From Helicobacteraceae bacterium (lineage in GTDB: Bacteria > Campylobacterota > Campylobacteria > Campylobacterales > Sulfurimonadaceae): a DNA stretch of 5,505 nt. Where the stretch lies: positions 1-5,505 of the forward strand of contig JAUVKK010000077.1 of the NCBI GenBank assembly GCA_030596305.1, written 5' to 3'. The notes under the pieces were generated by a model, which did not search any database, was not told the origin of the DNA, and worked only from the letters and a program-made list of their open reading frames with translations. Made by a program: the position numbers and the translations under genes. The stretch's first letter is position 1. Each line of letters starts with the position of its first letter. This document shows positions 1-5,505 of this stretch, piece by piece.

Positions 1-704
1 CCATACTTCTCAGGCTCACGTGTTGCATAGATCAGTTTAACAATATACGCAGTCACCGCATCATCGATGTGAACTTTTTGCACCTCATCGCGCATCGCGA
101 TAATATCTGTTGATGAAGCCACCTGGTCAATCACGCCAAAGTTACGATTAGCCACACGGTTGACAATTTCGATCTCTTCATCAAAACTGTTGTAGTCTAC
201 ATTGACCTTCAACATAAAACGGTCAAGCTGTGCTTCTGGGAGTTGGTAAACACCCTCTTGGTCAACCGGGTTCTGTGTTGCCAAGACCAAAAATGGTTCA
301 TCAAGCTTGAAAGTATCTTCCGCAATAGTGATCTGCTTCTCCTGCATCACTTCCAAAAGTGCAGACTGTACCTTCGCCGGAGCACGGTTGATCTCATCTG
401 CCAACAGGAGGTTTGTAAAAGCAGGTCCGTGCTTGATCTTAAAGGTTCCCTCTTTCTGGTCATACATCTCCGTACCGACAATATCACTAGGAAGAAGGTC
501 AGGTGTAAACTGCACCCGTTTAAAGTCAAGTCCAAGCGCTTTAGCCAACGCATTAATAGCTGTTGTCTTTGCCAGTCCCGGTACACCCTCGACCAGTATA
601 TGTCCATCACTGATCAGCCCGATCAACATCGCATCGATCAGCTCTTCCTGGCCGACCATGACCTTTTTGACTTCGAGTTTAATAGCATCTATTTTTGCTT
701 TCAA
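1..704 (-). CDS. MoxR-family AAA+ ATPase, N-terminal 234 residues (partial, runs off left edge)
   Basis: MoxR-type AAA+ ATPases act as cytoplasmic chaperones that remodel or activate partner proteins, often VWA-domain proteins encoded next door. Visible in order: Walker A GVPGLAKT (residues 40-47), the MoxR-typical segment QFTPDLLPSDIVG (65-77), Walker B LLLADEINRAP (99-109), sensor 1 region LATQNPVDQEG (141-151), and LPEAQLDRF (155-163) with the presumed arginine finger R162. About 230 of the usual 310-330 residues are present; the lid and sensor 2 lie outside the window. The start is TTG: an in-frame TAA lies ten codons upstream, there is no ATG or GTG between, and a good Shine-Dalgarno precedes it. 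M16 is the first ATG but would leave an unusually short lead into the ATPase core. The family is certain; the client is unknown because the downstream genes are not visible. Confidence 0.95.
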   Translation of the reverse strand, partial: MKAKIDAIKLEVKKVMVGQEELIDAMLIGLISDGHILVEGVPGLAKTTAINALAKALGLDFKRVQFTPDLLPSDIVGTEMYDQKEGTFKIKHGPAFTNLLLADEINRAPAKVQSALLEVMQEKQITIAEDTFKLDEPFLVLATQNPVDQEGVYQLPEAQLDRFMLKVNVDYNSFDEEIEIVNRVANRNFGVIDQVASSTDIIAMRDEVQKVHIDDAVTAYIVKLIYATREPEKY

Positions 705-709
705 GACTA

Positions 710-716
710 TCCTTTT
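710..716 (-). promoter_or_regulatory. Ribosome binding site deciding the TTG start of the MoxR gene
   Basis: Read on the minus strand, AAAAGGA lies five bases before a TTG codon at 704-702. This spacing is good for translation initiation. With no in-frame ATG or GTG between the upstream stop and this TTG, it fixes the start of the MoxR protein. Confidence 0.6.
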
Positions 717-745
717 GTGACATACATTATGTATAAATTAGAGCC

Positions 746-774
746 ATTATAATCGCTCATCGTTAATCTTCAGT
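746..774 (-). promoter_or_regulatory. Putative sigma-70-type promoter for the MoxR gene
   Basis: On the minus strand a perfect TATAAT (746-751) is preceded by a 17-base spacer and a weak -35 candidate, ACTGAA (769-774). The predicted transcript would start near 739 and have a leader of about 35 bases. The -10 match is exact but the -35 is poor. It would let the MoxR gene be transcribed independently of the upstream yjbQ-like gene, which lies on the same strand 127 bases away. The rest of 705-831 shows no convincing terminator. Confidence 0.35.
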
Positions 775-831
775 AAATATCTCTGCAGCTTATCATCAAG
801 CCCAAGACAAGATGCTGTTAATAAGTAAAAA

Positions 832-1242
832 CTACTCACCCATCACTGTCATAACGATCTCACGAGAACCACCGTAATCACGATGTTCTCCCAGGTAGAT
901 TCCCTGCCAGGTCCCAAGGTTAAGCCTACCGTTTGTTAAAGGAACAGTCACTGAACTACCAAGAAGTGAGGCTTTTAGATGCGCAGGCATATCGTCGGAA
1001 CCTTCGTAGGTGTGAATAAAGTAGGCTTTATCATCACAGGTCTCATTCACAAAGGCCTCCATATCTGTTCGTACAGAGGGATCAGCGTTCTCATTGATAA
1101 TCAGTGAGGCACTGGTATGTTTAATAAAAATGTGCACAATACCGTTTTGAAGTGCGCATGAACCCAAGGCATCTTCTATCTCATCTGTAATAAGGTGGAA
1201 CCCACGCCTAAAAGGTCTTAATCGCAACGTTATCTGGAACAT
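832..1242 (-). CDS. yjbQ: YjbQ/UPF0047 family protein (secondary thiamine-phosphate synthase-like)
   Basis: A complete 136-residue protein, the usual size for this small one-domain family. Family signatures run through it: KHTSASLIINENADPSV (residues 41-57), EGSDDMPAHLKASLLG (80-95), and GRLNLGTWQGIYLGEHR (105-121) followed by GGSREIV. The conserved H42, H88, H120, the acidic residues D54, D83, D84 and E119, and the TWQG motif are all present, matching the metal-binding pocket of the family. E. coli YjbQ is reported to have weak thiamine-phosphate synthase activity, but the main role of the family is not settled, so the thiamine name should be used with care. The ATG start is fixed by an in-frame TGA three codons upstream; the purine-rich GAGAGAG before it is a modest ribosome binding site. 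It precedes the MoxR gene on the same strand across a 127-base gap, with no sign that they work together. Confidence 0.93.
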   Translation of the reverse strand: MFQITLRLRPFRRGFHLITDEIEDALGSCALQNGIVHIFIKHTSASLIINENADPSVRTDMEAFVNETCDDKAYFIHTYEGSDDMPAHLKASLLGSSVTVPLTNGRLNLGTWQGIYLGEHRDYGGSREIVMTVMGE

Positions 1243-1371
1243 ACTCTCTCATTTTAAACCTGTCTATAAATCATTGATCTATTTTCTCATTAAAGTGCTG
1301 AATATCTGTAAAGAAGCAAACATACTTTTACATTTAGTATACATACCTCCGGCTTGGATACTATTTTCATC

Positions 1372-1385
1372 TATTGTGAACAATA
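1372..1385. repeat. Inverted repeat TATTGT-GA-ACAATA, possible operator
   Basis: Two perfect 6-base arms flank a 2-base centre, giving a 14-base dyad. It lies about 66 bases before the kinase start codon and about 130 bases before the yjbQ start. The size and symmetry fit a site for a dimeric regulator, but an AT-rich dyad of this length can arise by chance. No T-run follows on either strand, so it is not a terminator. Confidence 0.3.
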
Positions 1386-1437
1386 TCAAACAAAAGTTGG
1401 TTATCATAAGAGAAAAATAGTTATTACCATAAAAAAA

Positions 1438-1444
1438 GAGAGGG
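1438..1444 (+). promoter_or_regulatory. Ribosome binding site of the hybrid kinase gene
   Basis: GAGAGGG lies seven bases before the ATG at 1452 and follows a run of seven A. It supports 1452 as the start. The start codon itself sits in the self-complementary decamer ATGCATGCAT (1452-1461); the second ATG in it is out of frame and meets a stop after two codons. Confidence 0.55.
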
Positions 1445-1451
1445 TGAGAGA

Positions 1452-3875
1452 ATGCATGCATTAGACAGGTTTATCATCTTATTGCTGCTCACTTTTTTAT
1501 CTCTTTTAGCAAATGAAGCACCCTCTGCCCAAAATGACTTTTTTCTTTTTGGTTTTTTCGGTCTTTTATTGACAGTCATCATCTTAATTCGCCAGCTGTT
1601 CATCATGAATAAAAGAAATAAGCTGGAGCATCAGCAAGAGCATCAGACCTATGAAGATGCCATCACACGTGTCCAGAACGAAGCTGTTGAAGCCGAACGT
1701 GTAAAAGATACCTTTTTAGCCAATGTCAGCCATGAGACGCGAACACCTATGAATGCTATTATCGGCCTGAGTCATATTCTCCTTCAAAGCGACCTTGATC
1801 ATGCTCAAAAGACAAATATCTCCAAGATTAAGCGTTCTGCCGAGCACCTTTTGGCGATCACTAATGACATTCTGGATTTTTCAAAGATAGAAGCCGGAAA
1901 ACTGGATATCAACAACGTTAATTTTGAGTGCCGTCAGTTTTTCAGTGATCTTGCTGACATGATGAGTATCCAGGCTGTTGAGAAAAAACTGGATCTTATT
2001 TTTGATGTTTCACAAGAGGTGCCGGACTCACTTATCGGGGATCCTCTACGCATCAGCCAAGTCCTCATCAACCTGATCAACAATGCCATTAAGTTTACCG
2101 ATCAAGGTGAGATCATTTTGCATGTCAGTGTGGTAGAACATGAGAGCAACAACTATCAGATACGGTTTGAGGTAGAAGATACAGGTATTGGACTGACGGA
2201 AGAGCAGATGTCCAGACTCTTCCAGGCTTTTGATCAGGCGGACAACAGTATAAGCCGAAAGTATGGCGGAACAGGTCTAGGACTGGCAATATCTAAAGAG
2301 CTTGTAGAGAAGATGGGTGCGAAGCTCAAGGTCAAAAGCACTTTCAGGGGAGGAAGTACCTTCTACTTCTCACTTCCGCTAAAGACATCTGAGAATGATC
2401 TAAAAGCGGAGTATCGGCATATTGAACGTATTTTGATCAATAAAACTGTTCTTATCCTTGAGAGTAATCAATATACTGCACGAATACTCTCTAACATACT
2501 TTTACGCTATAAGGCTCTGCCTAAAACAGTCACCTCTCTTGATAACATGTATGATCAGTTAGACAAAATGCACTATGATGCACTCTTCATCGATTCACAG
2601 TATATACCTAAGATCAAGGAGATGTCACTGCTCTACGAAAAAAGCGGTGCGATCGTCTTGCTGAAACATGACCTGCTTGCTGATCACTCAGAGCAGATAC
2701 TCAACATTGATTCTACCATCACAAAACCCTTTACCTATCAATCTGTCTTACTCTCCATAAGTGACATCTTTGGTAAAGACATTACCGTCGGTACCGTCAA
2801 GAAGACAAAGACAACTTTTAATGACATTCTCGTTCTTAAAGGCAGCAGGATCCTGCTTGCAGAAGACAATGAGGGCAACAAGATGGTCGTTGAGGGTCTT
2901 TTGGAGGGAAGCGGTATTGAGCTTGTAGCTGTCCCAAATGGCCAAAAGGCGGTCGAAGCTGTCTTCGATAGAAATGACAAGTTTGAACTGGTCTTGATGG
3001 ATATCAATATGCCTGTGATGGATGGATATGTCGCAACTTCGATCATCCGTGAATATAAGAGGTATGATGATACGCCGATTATAGCGATGACAGCAAATAT
3101 CAACGAAAGTGACATCGAGAAGTCAAAGAGTTACGGTATGCAGGCACACCTGAAAAAACCGATCGATGTTGCCACTTTTTATGAGACTCTGCTGCAGTAC
3201 ATTAGACCAAAACAACGCTCTAAAGAGGTCAAGGTCGTCAAAAAAGAGGTCTCCCCGGAAGAGACAGCTATAGCAGCATTAGAGTCCTTGCCCTTTATTG
3301 ATGTCACAGATGGTCTCTCCCGCCTCAACGGCAATGTCAGAGCATACCAAAACATTCTCTACAAGTTTGCCGATCTTTTTGAGAACATAACCACAGAGTT
3401 CACCACCTTAGTCGATGAAAGTTTTTTTTTCGAAGGACGTTCTCTTGCACATAATCTCAAAGGGCTGGCTGGTAATATTGGCGCCAAAGAGATCTATGCA
3501 CTGGCAGAAGAGCTTGAGGAAGCTTTCAGAGACGGTCAAGGTGAATTCAGCGCATTGATTACTGCTATACATGAAAAACTGGCCGCCCTTGTTCAAGCTA
3601 TCCATTTTCACAAAGAAGCTGATATTGACAATCAGAAAATCGACAAAATAGCCATCAGTTCTCCTGTGATGAAGTCACTTCTGAGCAAGCTTTATATCAA
3701 TGCCAAAAAGAGAAAGGCAGCCAATATCAAGAAGATATGTAAAGAGATAGAGGAGTACGAGTGGCCTAAAAATCAACAGACCACCATCGACATCATACTC
3801 AATGCCGCTCAAGTCTATCGTTTTGACGATGTACAACAGAGCATACTCTCTTTGGTACCGGAGATCGAAGAGTAA
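1452..3875 (+). CDS. Membrane hybrid histidine kinase: HisKA-HATPase_c-REC(degenerate)-REC-HPt
   Basis: An 807-residue sensor kinase carrying an internal phosphorelay. Two hydrophobic helices (about 5-20 and 30-51) enclose a loop of only about ten residues, so it is held in the inner membrane without a periplasmic sensor domain. A charged, probably coiled-coil linker (52-85) leads to HisKA with NVSHETRTP, phosphoacceptor H94. The ATPase has N box NLINNAIKFT (207-216), G1 DTGIG (243-247) and G2 GGTGLGL (272-278). Receiver 1 (about 331-440) is degenerate: ESN (337-339) replaces the acidic pair, although D381 and K425 remain. Receiver 2 (about 465-585) is canonical: E471/D472, D517, T547, K569. 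An HPt domain (about 613-718) has H667 in AHNLKGLAGN. A helical tail (about 735-807) follows with no function I can name. The adjacent receiver-GGDEF gene, same strand, 88 bases downstream, is the natural partner. The signal sensed is unknown. Confidence 0.95.
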   Translation: MHALDRFIILLLLTFLSLLANEAPSAQNDFFLFGFFGLLLTVIILIRQLFIMNKRNKLEHQQEHQTYEDAITRVQNEAVEAERVKDTFLANVSHETRTPMNAIIGLSHILLQSDLDHAQKTNISKIKRSAEHLLAITNDILDFSKIEAGKLDINNVNFECRQFFSDLADMMSIQAVEKKLDLIFDVSQEVPDSLIGDPLRISQVLINLINNAIKFTDQGEIILHVSVVEHESNNYQIRFEVEDTGIGLTEEQMSRLFQAFDQADNSISRKYGGTGLGLAISKELVEKMGAKLKVKSTFRGGSTFYFSLPLKTSENDLKAEYRHIERILINKTVLILESNQYTARILSNILLRYKALPKTVTSLDNMYDQLDKMHYDALFIDSQYIPKIKEMSLLYEKSGAIVLLKHDLLADHSEQILNIDSTITKPFTYQSVLLSISDIFGKDITVGTVKKTKTTFNDILVLKGSRILLAEDNEGNKMVVEGLLEGSGIELVAVPNGQKAVEAVFDRNDKFELVLMDINMPVMDGYVATSIIREYKRYDDTPIIAMTANINESDIEKSKSYGMQAHLKKPIDVATFYETLLQYIRPKQRSKEVKVVKKEVSPEETAIAALESLPFIDVTDGLSRLNGNVRAYQNILYKFADLFENITTEFTTLVDESFFFEGRSLAHNLKGLAGNIGAKEIYALAEELEEAFRDGQGEFSALITAIHEKLAALVQAIHFHKEADIDNQKIDKIAISSPVMKSLLSKLYINAKKRKAANIKKICKEIEEYEWPKNQQTTIDIILNAAQVYRFDDVQQSILSLVPEIEE
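3420..3430 (+). repeat. Nine-T homopolymer within the HPt-coding part of the kinase
   Basis: A run of nine T (3422-3430) encodes Ser-Phe-Phe-Phe at residues 657-660, seven residues before the HPt phosphoacceptor H667. Gain of one T would meet TAA after about eight codons; loss of one T would run out of frame to a TGA roughly 45 codons later. Either change removes the HPt histidine and the C-terminal tail while leaving the kinase and both receivers intact. Whether it slips in nature cannot be told from one sequence. Confidence 0.7.
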
Positions 3876-3899
3876 GTATAAAAGAAACAGTGATGTCAA

Positions 3900-3928
3900 T
3901 GGAAAATTATCTAATCAGATAGTATAAT
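3900..3928 (+). promoter_or_regulatory. Putative promoter for the receiver-GGDEF gene
   Basis: TGGAAA (3900-3905, four of six matches to TTGACA) and a perfect TATAAT (3923-3928) are separated by 17 bases, inside the 88-base gap between the kinase stop and the regulator start. Transcription would begin near 3935, leaving a short leader with the ribosome binding site AAGGTGA (3951-3957), six bases before the ATG. No terminator is visible after the kinase, so read-through is also possible. A second TATAAT at 3945-3950 is too close to the start codon to be a likely -10. Confidence 0.4.
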
Positions 3929-3963
3929 AAGGGCAACATAACTTTATAATAAGGTGAAGATAT

Positions 3964-4809
3964 ATGGAATTACACGAACATGGATCTAAAATTCTCATTG
4001 TTGATGACAACCCCGTCAGCATTGACTTTCTTGTAGAACTGCTCAAAGAGTATGATGCCCGAACTGTCCTGGATGGCAACAGTGCCTTTGATGCTATTAA
4101 AGAGGAGAAGCCTGACCTGATCTTGCTTGACATCGTCATGCCGGGCATGAACGGCTTTGAGGTCTGTAAAAAGCTCAAAGAGTCACCTGCCACCAAAGAG
4201 ATACCTGTTATTTTCCTCAGTGCAAGTCACGACACTGAGAGTATTATTCAAGCCTTTGAAGTCGGTGGTGTAGACTATATAGCCAAGCCATACAAAACTA
4301 AAGAGGTTCTGATCCGAATCCAGACTCACTTAAAACTGAAAACTGCACTTGACATGCTTGAGAACCGATCTCTCTACGATGAGTTGACCGGCGTTAACAG
4401 TCGAAAAAAGTTTTTTATGGATTCTGTGCGCTGGATGAGACAGTCCAAAGCCGGTATGTCATTTTTTCTCTGTGTTCTGAGCATAGATAACTTTATGGAG
4501 ATCAATGACAAATATGGTTATATCCTGGCTGATGAGCTCATCAAGGTGGTTCCAAAAGTCGTTAAAAAAACGGTTAAGATCGATTATACACTCTCTCGAT
4601 TTGGCGGTACGGAGTTCTTTCTTATCTTTACCGGTGCAACTGAAGAAGATGTCCTAGCCCAGCTCAAAGCTATCCACGAAACAAGTCAAAAGGTCCGATT
4701 TAAACAGCATCCTGATCTTAATTTCAGCATCAATACCCGATTTACAGAATCTACTGCAGATGACACTTCAATCGATAAAGTAATCAAAAGAGCACACAAA
4801 GCCCGTTAA
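3964..4809 (+). CDS. Response regulator with receiver and degenerate GGDEF (GGTEF) domain
   Basis: A 281-residue soluble regulator. The receiver (about 8-122) is complete: acidic pair D14/D15, phosphoacceptor D56 in LILLDIVMPGMNG, S86 and K108-P109. After a helical linker the GGDEF-type domain opens with YDELTGVNSRKKFF (138-151), continues with SIDNFMEINDKYG (173-185) and reaches RFGGTEF (212-218). Compared with the diguanylate cyclase PleD, both metal-binding acids are replaced: S173 for the first Asp and T216 for the third residue of GG(D/E)EF. The guanine-contacting positions N181 and D190 are kept. No RxxD inhibitory site precedes the motif (KIDY instead). The protein ends in KRAHKAR, about ten residues short of the usual ALYxAK helix. 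It is therefore probably not an active cyclase; it may bind GTP or a protein partner. Good ribosome binding site AAGGTGA. The kinase 88 bases upstream is its likely phosphodonor. Confidence 0.92.
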   Translation: MELHEHGSKILIVDDNPVSIDFLVELLKEYDARTVLDGNSAFDAIKEEKPDLILLDIVMPGMNGFEVCKKLKESPATKEIPVIFLSASHDTESIIQAFEVGGVDYIAKPYKTKEVLIRIQTHLKLKTALDMLENRSLYDELTGVNSRKKFFMDSVRWMRQSKAGMSFFLCVLSIDNFMEINDKYGYILADELIKVVPKVVKKTVKIDYTLSRFGGTEFFLIFTGATEEDVLAQLKAIHETSQKVRFKQHPDLNFSINTRFTESTADDTSIDKVIKRAHKAR

Positions 4810-4895
4810 CAGCAGGCTGCCACACATTCTCATAAGTCTCTATGTTTAGGGAAGTGTCGTATCTACAAAAAGATTAAATGAATAAAATAGAGAGC

Positions 4896-4919
4896 TTAGC
4901 CGAAAAGAGTTTCGGCTAA
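4896..4919 (-). terminator. Hairpin terminator of mrp, possibly shared by both convergent genes
   Basis: TTAGCCGAAA (4896-4905) and TTTCGGCTAA (4910-4919) form a perfect 10-base-pair stem with a four-base loop, 16 bases past the mrp stop codon. On the minus strand the stem is followed by CTCTCTATTTTATTC, a moderate U-rich tract as expected of an intrinsic terminator. On the plus strand it is followed by purines, so any stop of transcription from the regulator gene would be less efficient. No separate terminator is visible between 4810 and 4895. Confidence 0.75.
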
Positions 4920-4935
4920 AGAGAGAGTAAAACGT

Positions 4936-5505
4936 TTAGCTACAACCGCAGCTTCCGCCACTTTGTGCTTCTGCTTGTGGTGCAGCACCTGTTGAACATG
5001 CTGATACACCTGGAGGTGTTGTCGGTTGAACACTAGCGTTATCGACGCCGCCGTCAGCATTGATCTTTTCGATCGTTGCCCAGATAGACTCTGCAGCTGC
5101 CATAAAGCGCTTAGCAGTCTCTGATTCCGGTGCGAAGTAAGTAACCGGCTTACCTTCATCTCCACCTGTACGAACTGCTGGCTCGATAGGGATCTCAGCG
5201 ATGATCTTAGTGTCGAACTCATCTGCCATCGGCTGAGTTGTTCCTTTTCCAAAGATGTCATATTCAACACCTGTGTCCGGAGCAATAAAGCCTGACATGT
5301 TTTCAATAACACCTGCGATAGGGATGTTCAGTTTTTTGAACATGTCAAGTGAACGACGTGAGTCATCAAGAGAGACCATTTGTGGTGTTGTAACAGTAAC
5401 ACCTGCTGTAACAGGAACTGACTGTGCAAGTGTAAGCTGAGCGTCACCTGTTCCCGGTGGCATATCGATAACCAGACAGTCTAGTTCTGACCATAGGATG
5501 TCACG
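4936..5505 (-). CDS. mrp: Mrp/ApbC-family P-loop ATPase (iron-sulfur cluster carrier), C-terminal 189 residues (partial)
   Basis: Mrp/ApbC/Nbp35 proteins are cytoplasmic dimeric ATPases that carry and deliver iron-sulfur clusters. The frame is open to the right edge, so the N-terminal half with the Walker A loop is missing. Visible are VIDMPPGTGDAQLTLAQSVP (12-31 of the fragment), TVTTPQMVSLDDSRRSLDMF, the GVIENMSGF block, FGKG, and the late motif IPIEPAVRTGGDEGKPV, all classical for the family. Most members have a CxxC pair just after ENMSxF that holds the bridging cluster; here the segment reads IAPDTG, without cysteine. Instead an Ala/Pro/Gln/Gly-rich tail of about 35 residues ends in CGCS, with one more cysteine about 20 residues earlier. 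The tail could replace the missing cluster ligands; that is inference. A stem-loop terminator follows the stop codon. Confidence 0.93.
   Translation of the reverse strand, partial: RDILWSELDCLVIDMPPGTGDAQLTLAQSVPVTAGVTVTTPQMVSLDDSRRSLDMFKKLNIPIAGVIENMSGFIAPDTGVEYDIFGKGTTQPMADEFDTKIIAEIPIEPAVRTGGDEGKPVTYFAPESETAKRFMAAAESIWATIEKINADGGVDNASVQPTTPPGVSACSTGAAPQAEAQSGGSCGCS

Larger units (their letters stand above)
1243..1451. other. Divergent intergenic region between yjbQ and the hybrid kinase
   Basis: This AT-rich stretch of about 210 bases separates two divergent genes and must hold promoters for both. I found no -35/-10 pair convincing enough to name on either strand. The structure I can point to is an inverted repeat at 1372-1385 and the kinase ribosome binding site at its right end. 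A minus-strand reading frame crosses the region but has no family resemblance and overlaps the kinase start, so I do not call it a gene. Confidence 0.6.

Noticed and set aside
243..752. Plus-strand open frames of 169 and 137 codons
   Set aside because: They lie opposite the MoxR gene, whose protein has all AAA+ motifs; the plus-strand translations show no family motif.
791..810. CAAG/CTTG and GCTT/AAGC repeats downstream of yjbQ
   Set aside because: Stems of four base pairs without a U-tract; not a credible terminator or repeat element.
1279..1461. Minus-strand 60-codon frame with a GGAGG sequence before an internal ATG
   Set aside because: The GGAGG is only one base from that ATG, the product resembles nothing, and the frame overlaps the kinase start and the divergent promoter region.
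2738..3115. Minus-strand frame of 125 codons inside the kinase
   Set aside because: It is antisense to the canonical receiver, whose conserved residues explain the sequence.
4810..4826. Short dyad CAGC-AG-GCTG just after the regulator stop
   Set aside because: The stem is only four base pairs with no following T-run, too weak for a terminator.
4780..4830. Possible frameshift cutting the GGDEF C-terminal helix
   Set aside because: No other frame after the stop reads as ALYxAK-like sequence, so a natural early end is more likely.
4896..5312. Minus-strand 138-codon frame overlapping mrp
   Set aside because: It is in another frame of the same strand as mrp; the mrp frame carries family motifs and this one does not.
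1..5505. CRISPR array, tRNA, insertion sequence or defence island
   Set aside because: No spaced direct repeats, no cloverleaf, no transposase motifs and no terminal repeats were seen; all genes are housekeeping or signalling types.

Overview
The window looks like ordinary chromosomal sequence from a moderately AT-rich Gram-negative bacterium. The hybrid-kinase and receiver/GGDEF architecture, the MoxR sequence and the style of the Mrp ATPase suggest a free-living Campylobacterota (Sulfurimonas/Sulfurovum-like). That placement is inference from protein style, not from a marker gene.

Layout, left to right. (1) 1-704, minus: N-terminal 234 residues of a MoxR-family AAA+ ATPase, cut by the window edge, starting at TTG. 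(2) 832-1242, minus: a complete YjbQ/UPF0047 protein. (3) 1243-1451: divergent intergenic region with a 6-2-6 inverted repeat. (4) 1452-3875, plus: a large hybrid histidine kinase (two membrane helices, HisKA, HATPase_c, degenerate receiver, canonical receiver, HPt, C-terminal helical tail). (5) 3964-4809, plus: a response regulator joining a canonical receiver to a degenerate GGDEF domain (GGTEF). (6) 4810-4935: convergent intergenic region with a strong hairpin terminator. (7) 4936-5505, minus: C-terminal half of an Mrp/ApbC-type P-loop ATPase, cut by the right edge.

Genes 4 and 5 form the functional core. The kinase carries every element of a His-Asp-His relay (H94, D517, H667), and the adjacent regulator supplies the next aspartate (D56). 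The regulator's output domain has lost both predicted metal-binding acids of a diguanylate cyclase and has no inhibitory site. The relay therefore probably ends in a GTP-binding or protein-binding module rather than in c-di-GMP synthesis. The kinase has almost no extracytoplasmic loop and no recognisable sensor domain, so its input is unknown.

I see no mobile element, CRISPR array, tRNA or rRNA. The points most worth a second look are the degenerate GGDEF output, the nine-T homopolymer inside the HPt coding region, the degenerate first receiver of the kinase, and an Mrp protein without the usual CxxC but with a cysteine-containing C-terminal tail. None of these proves a new system.
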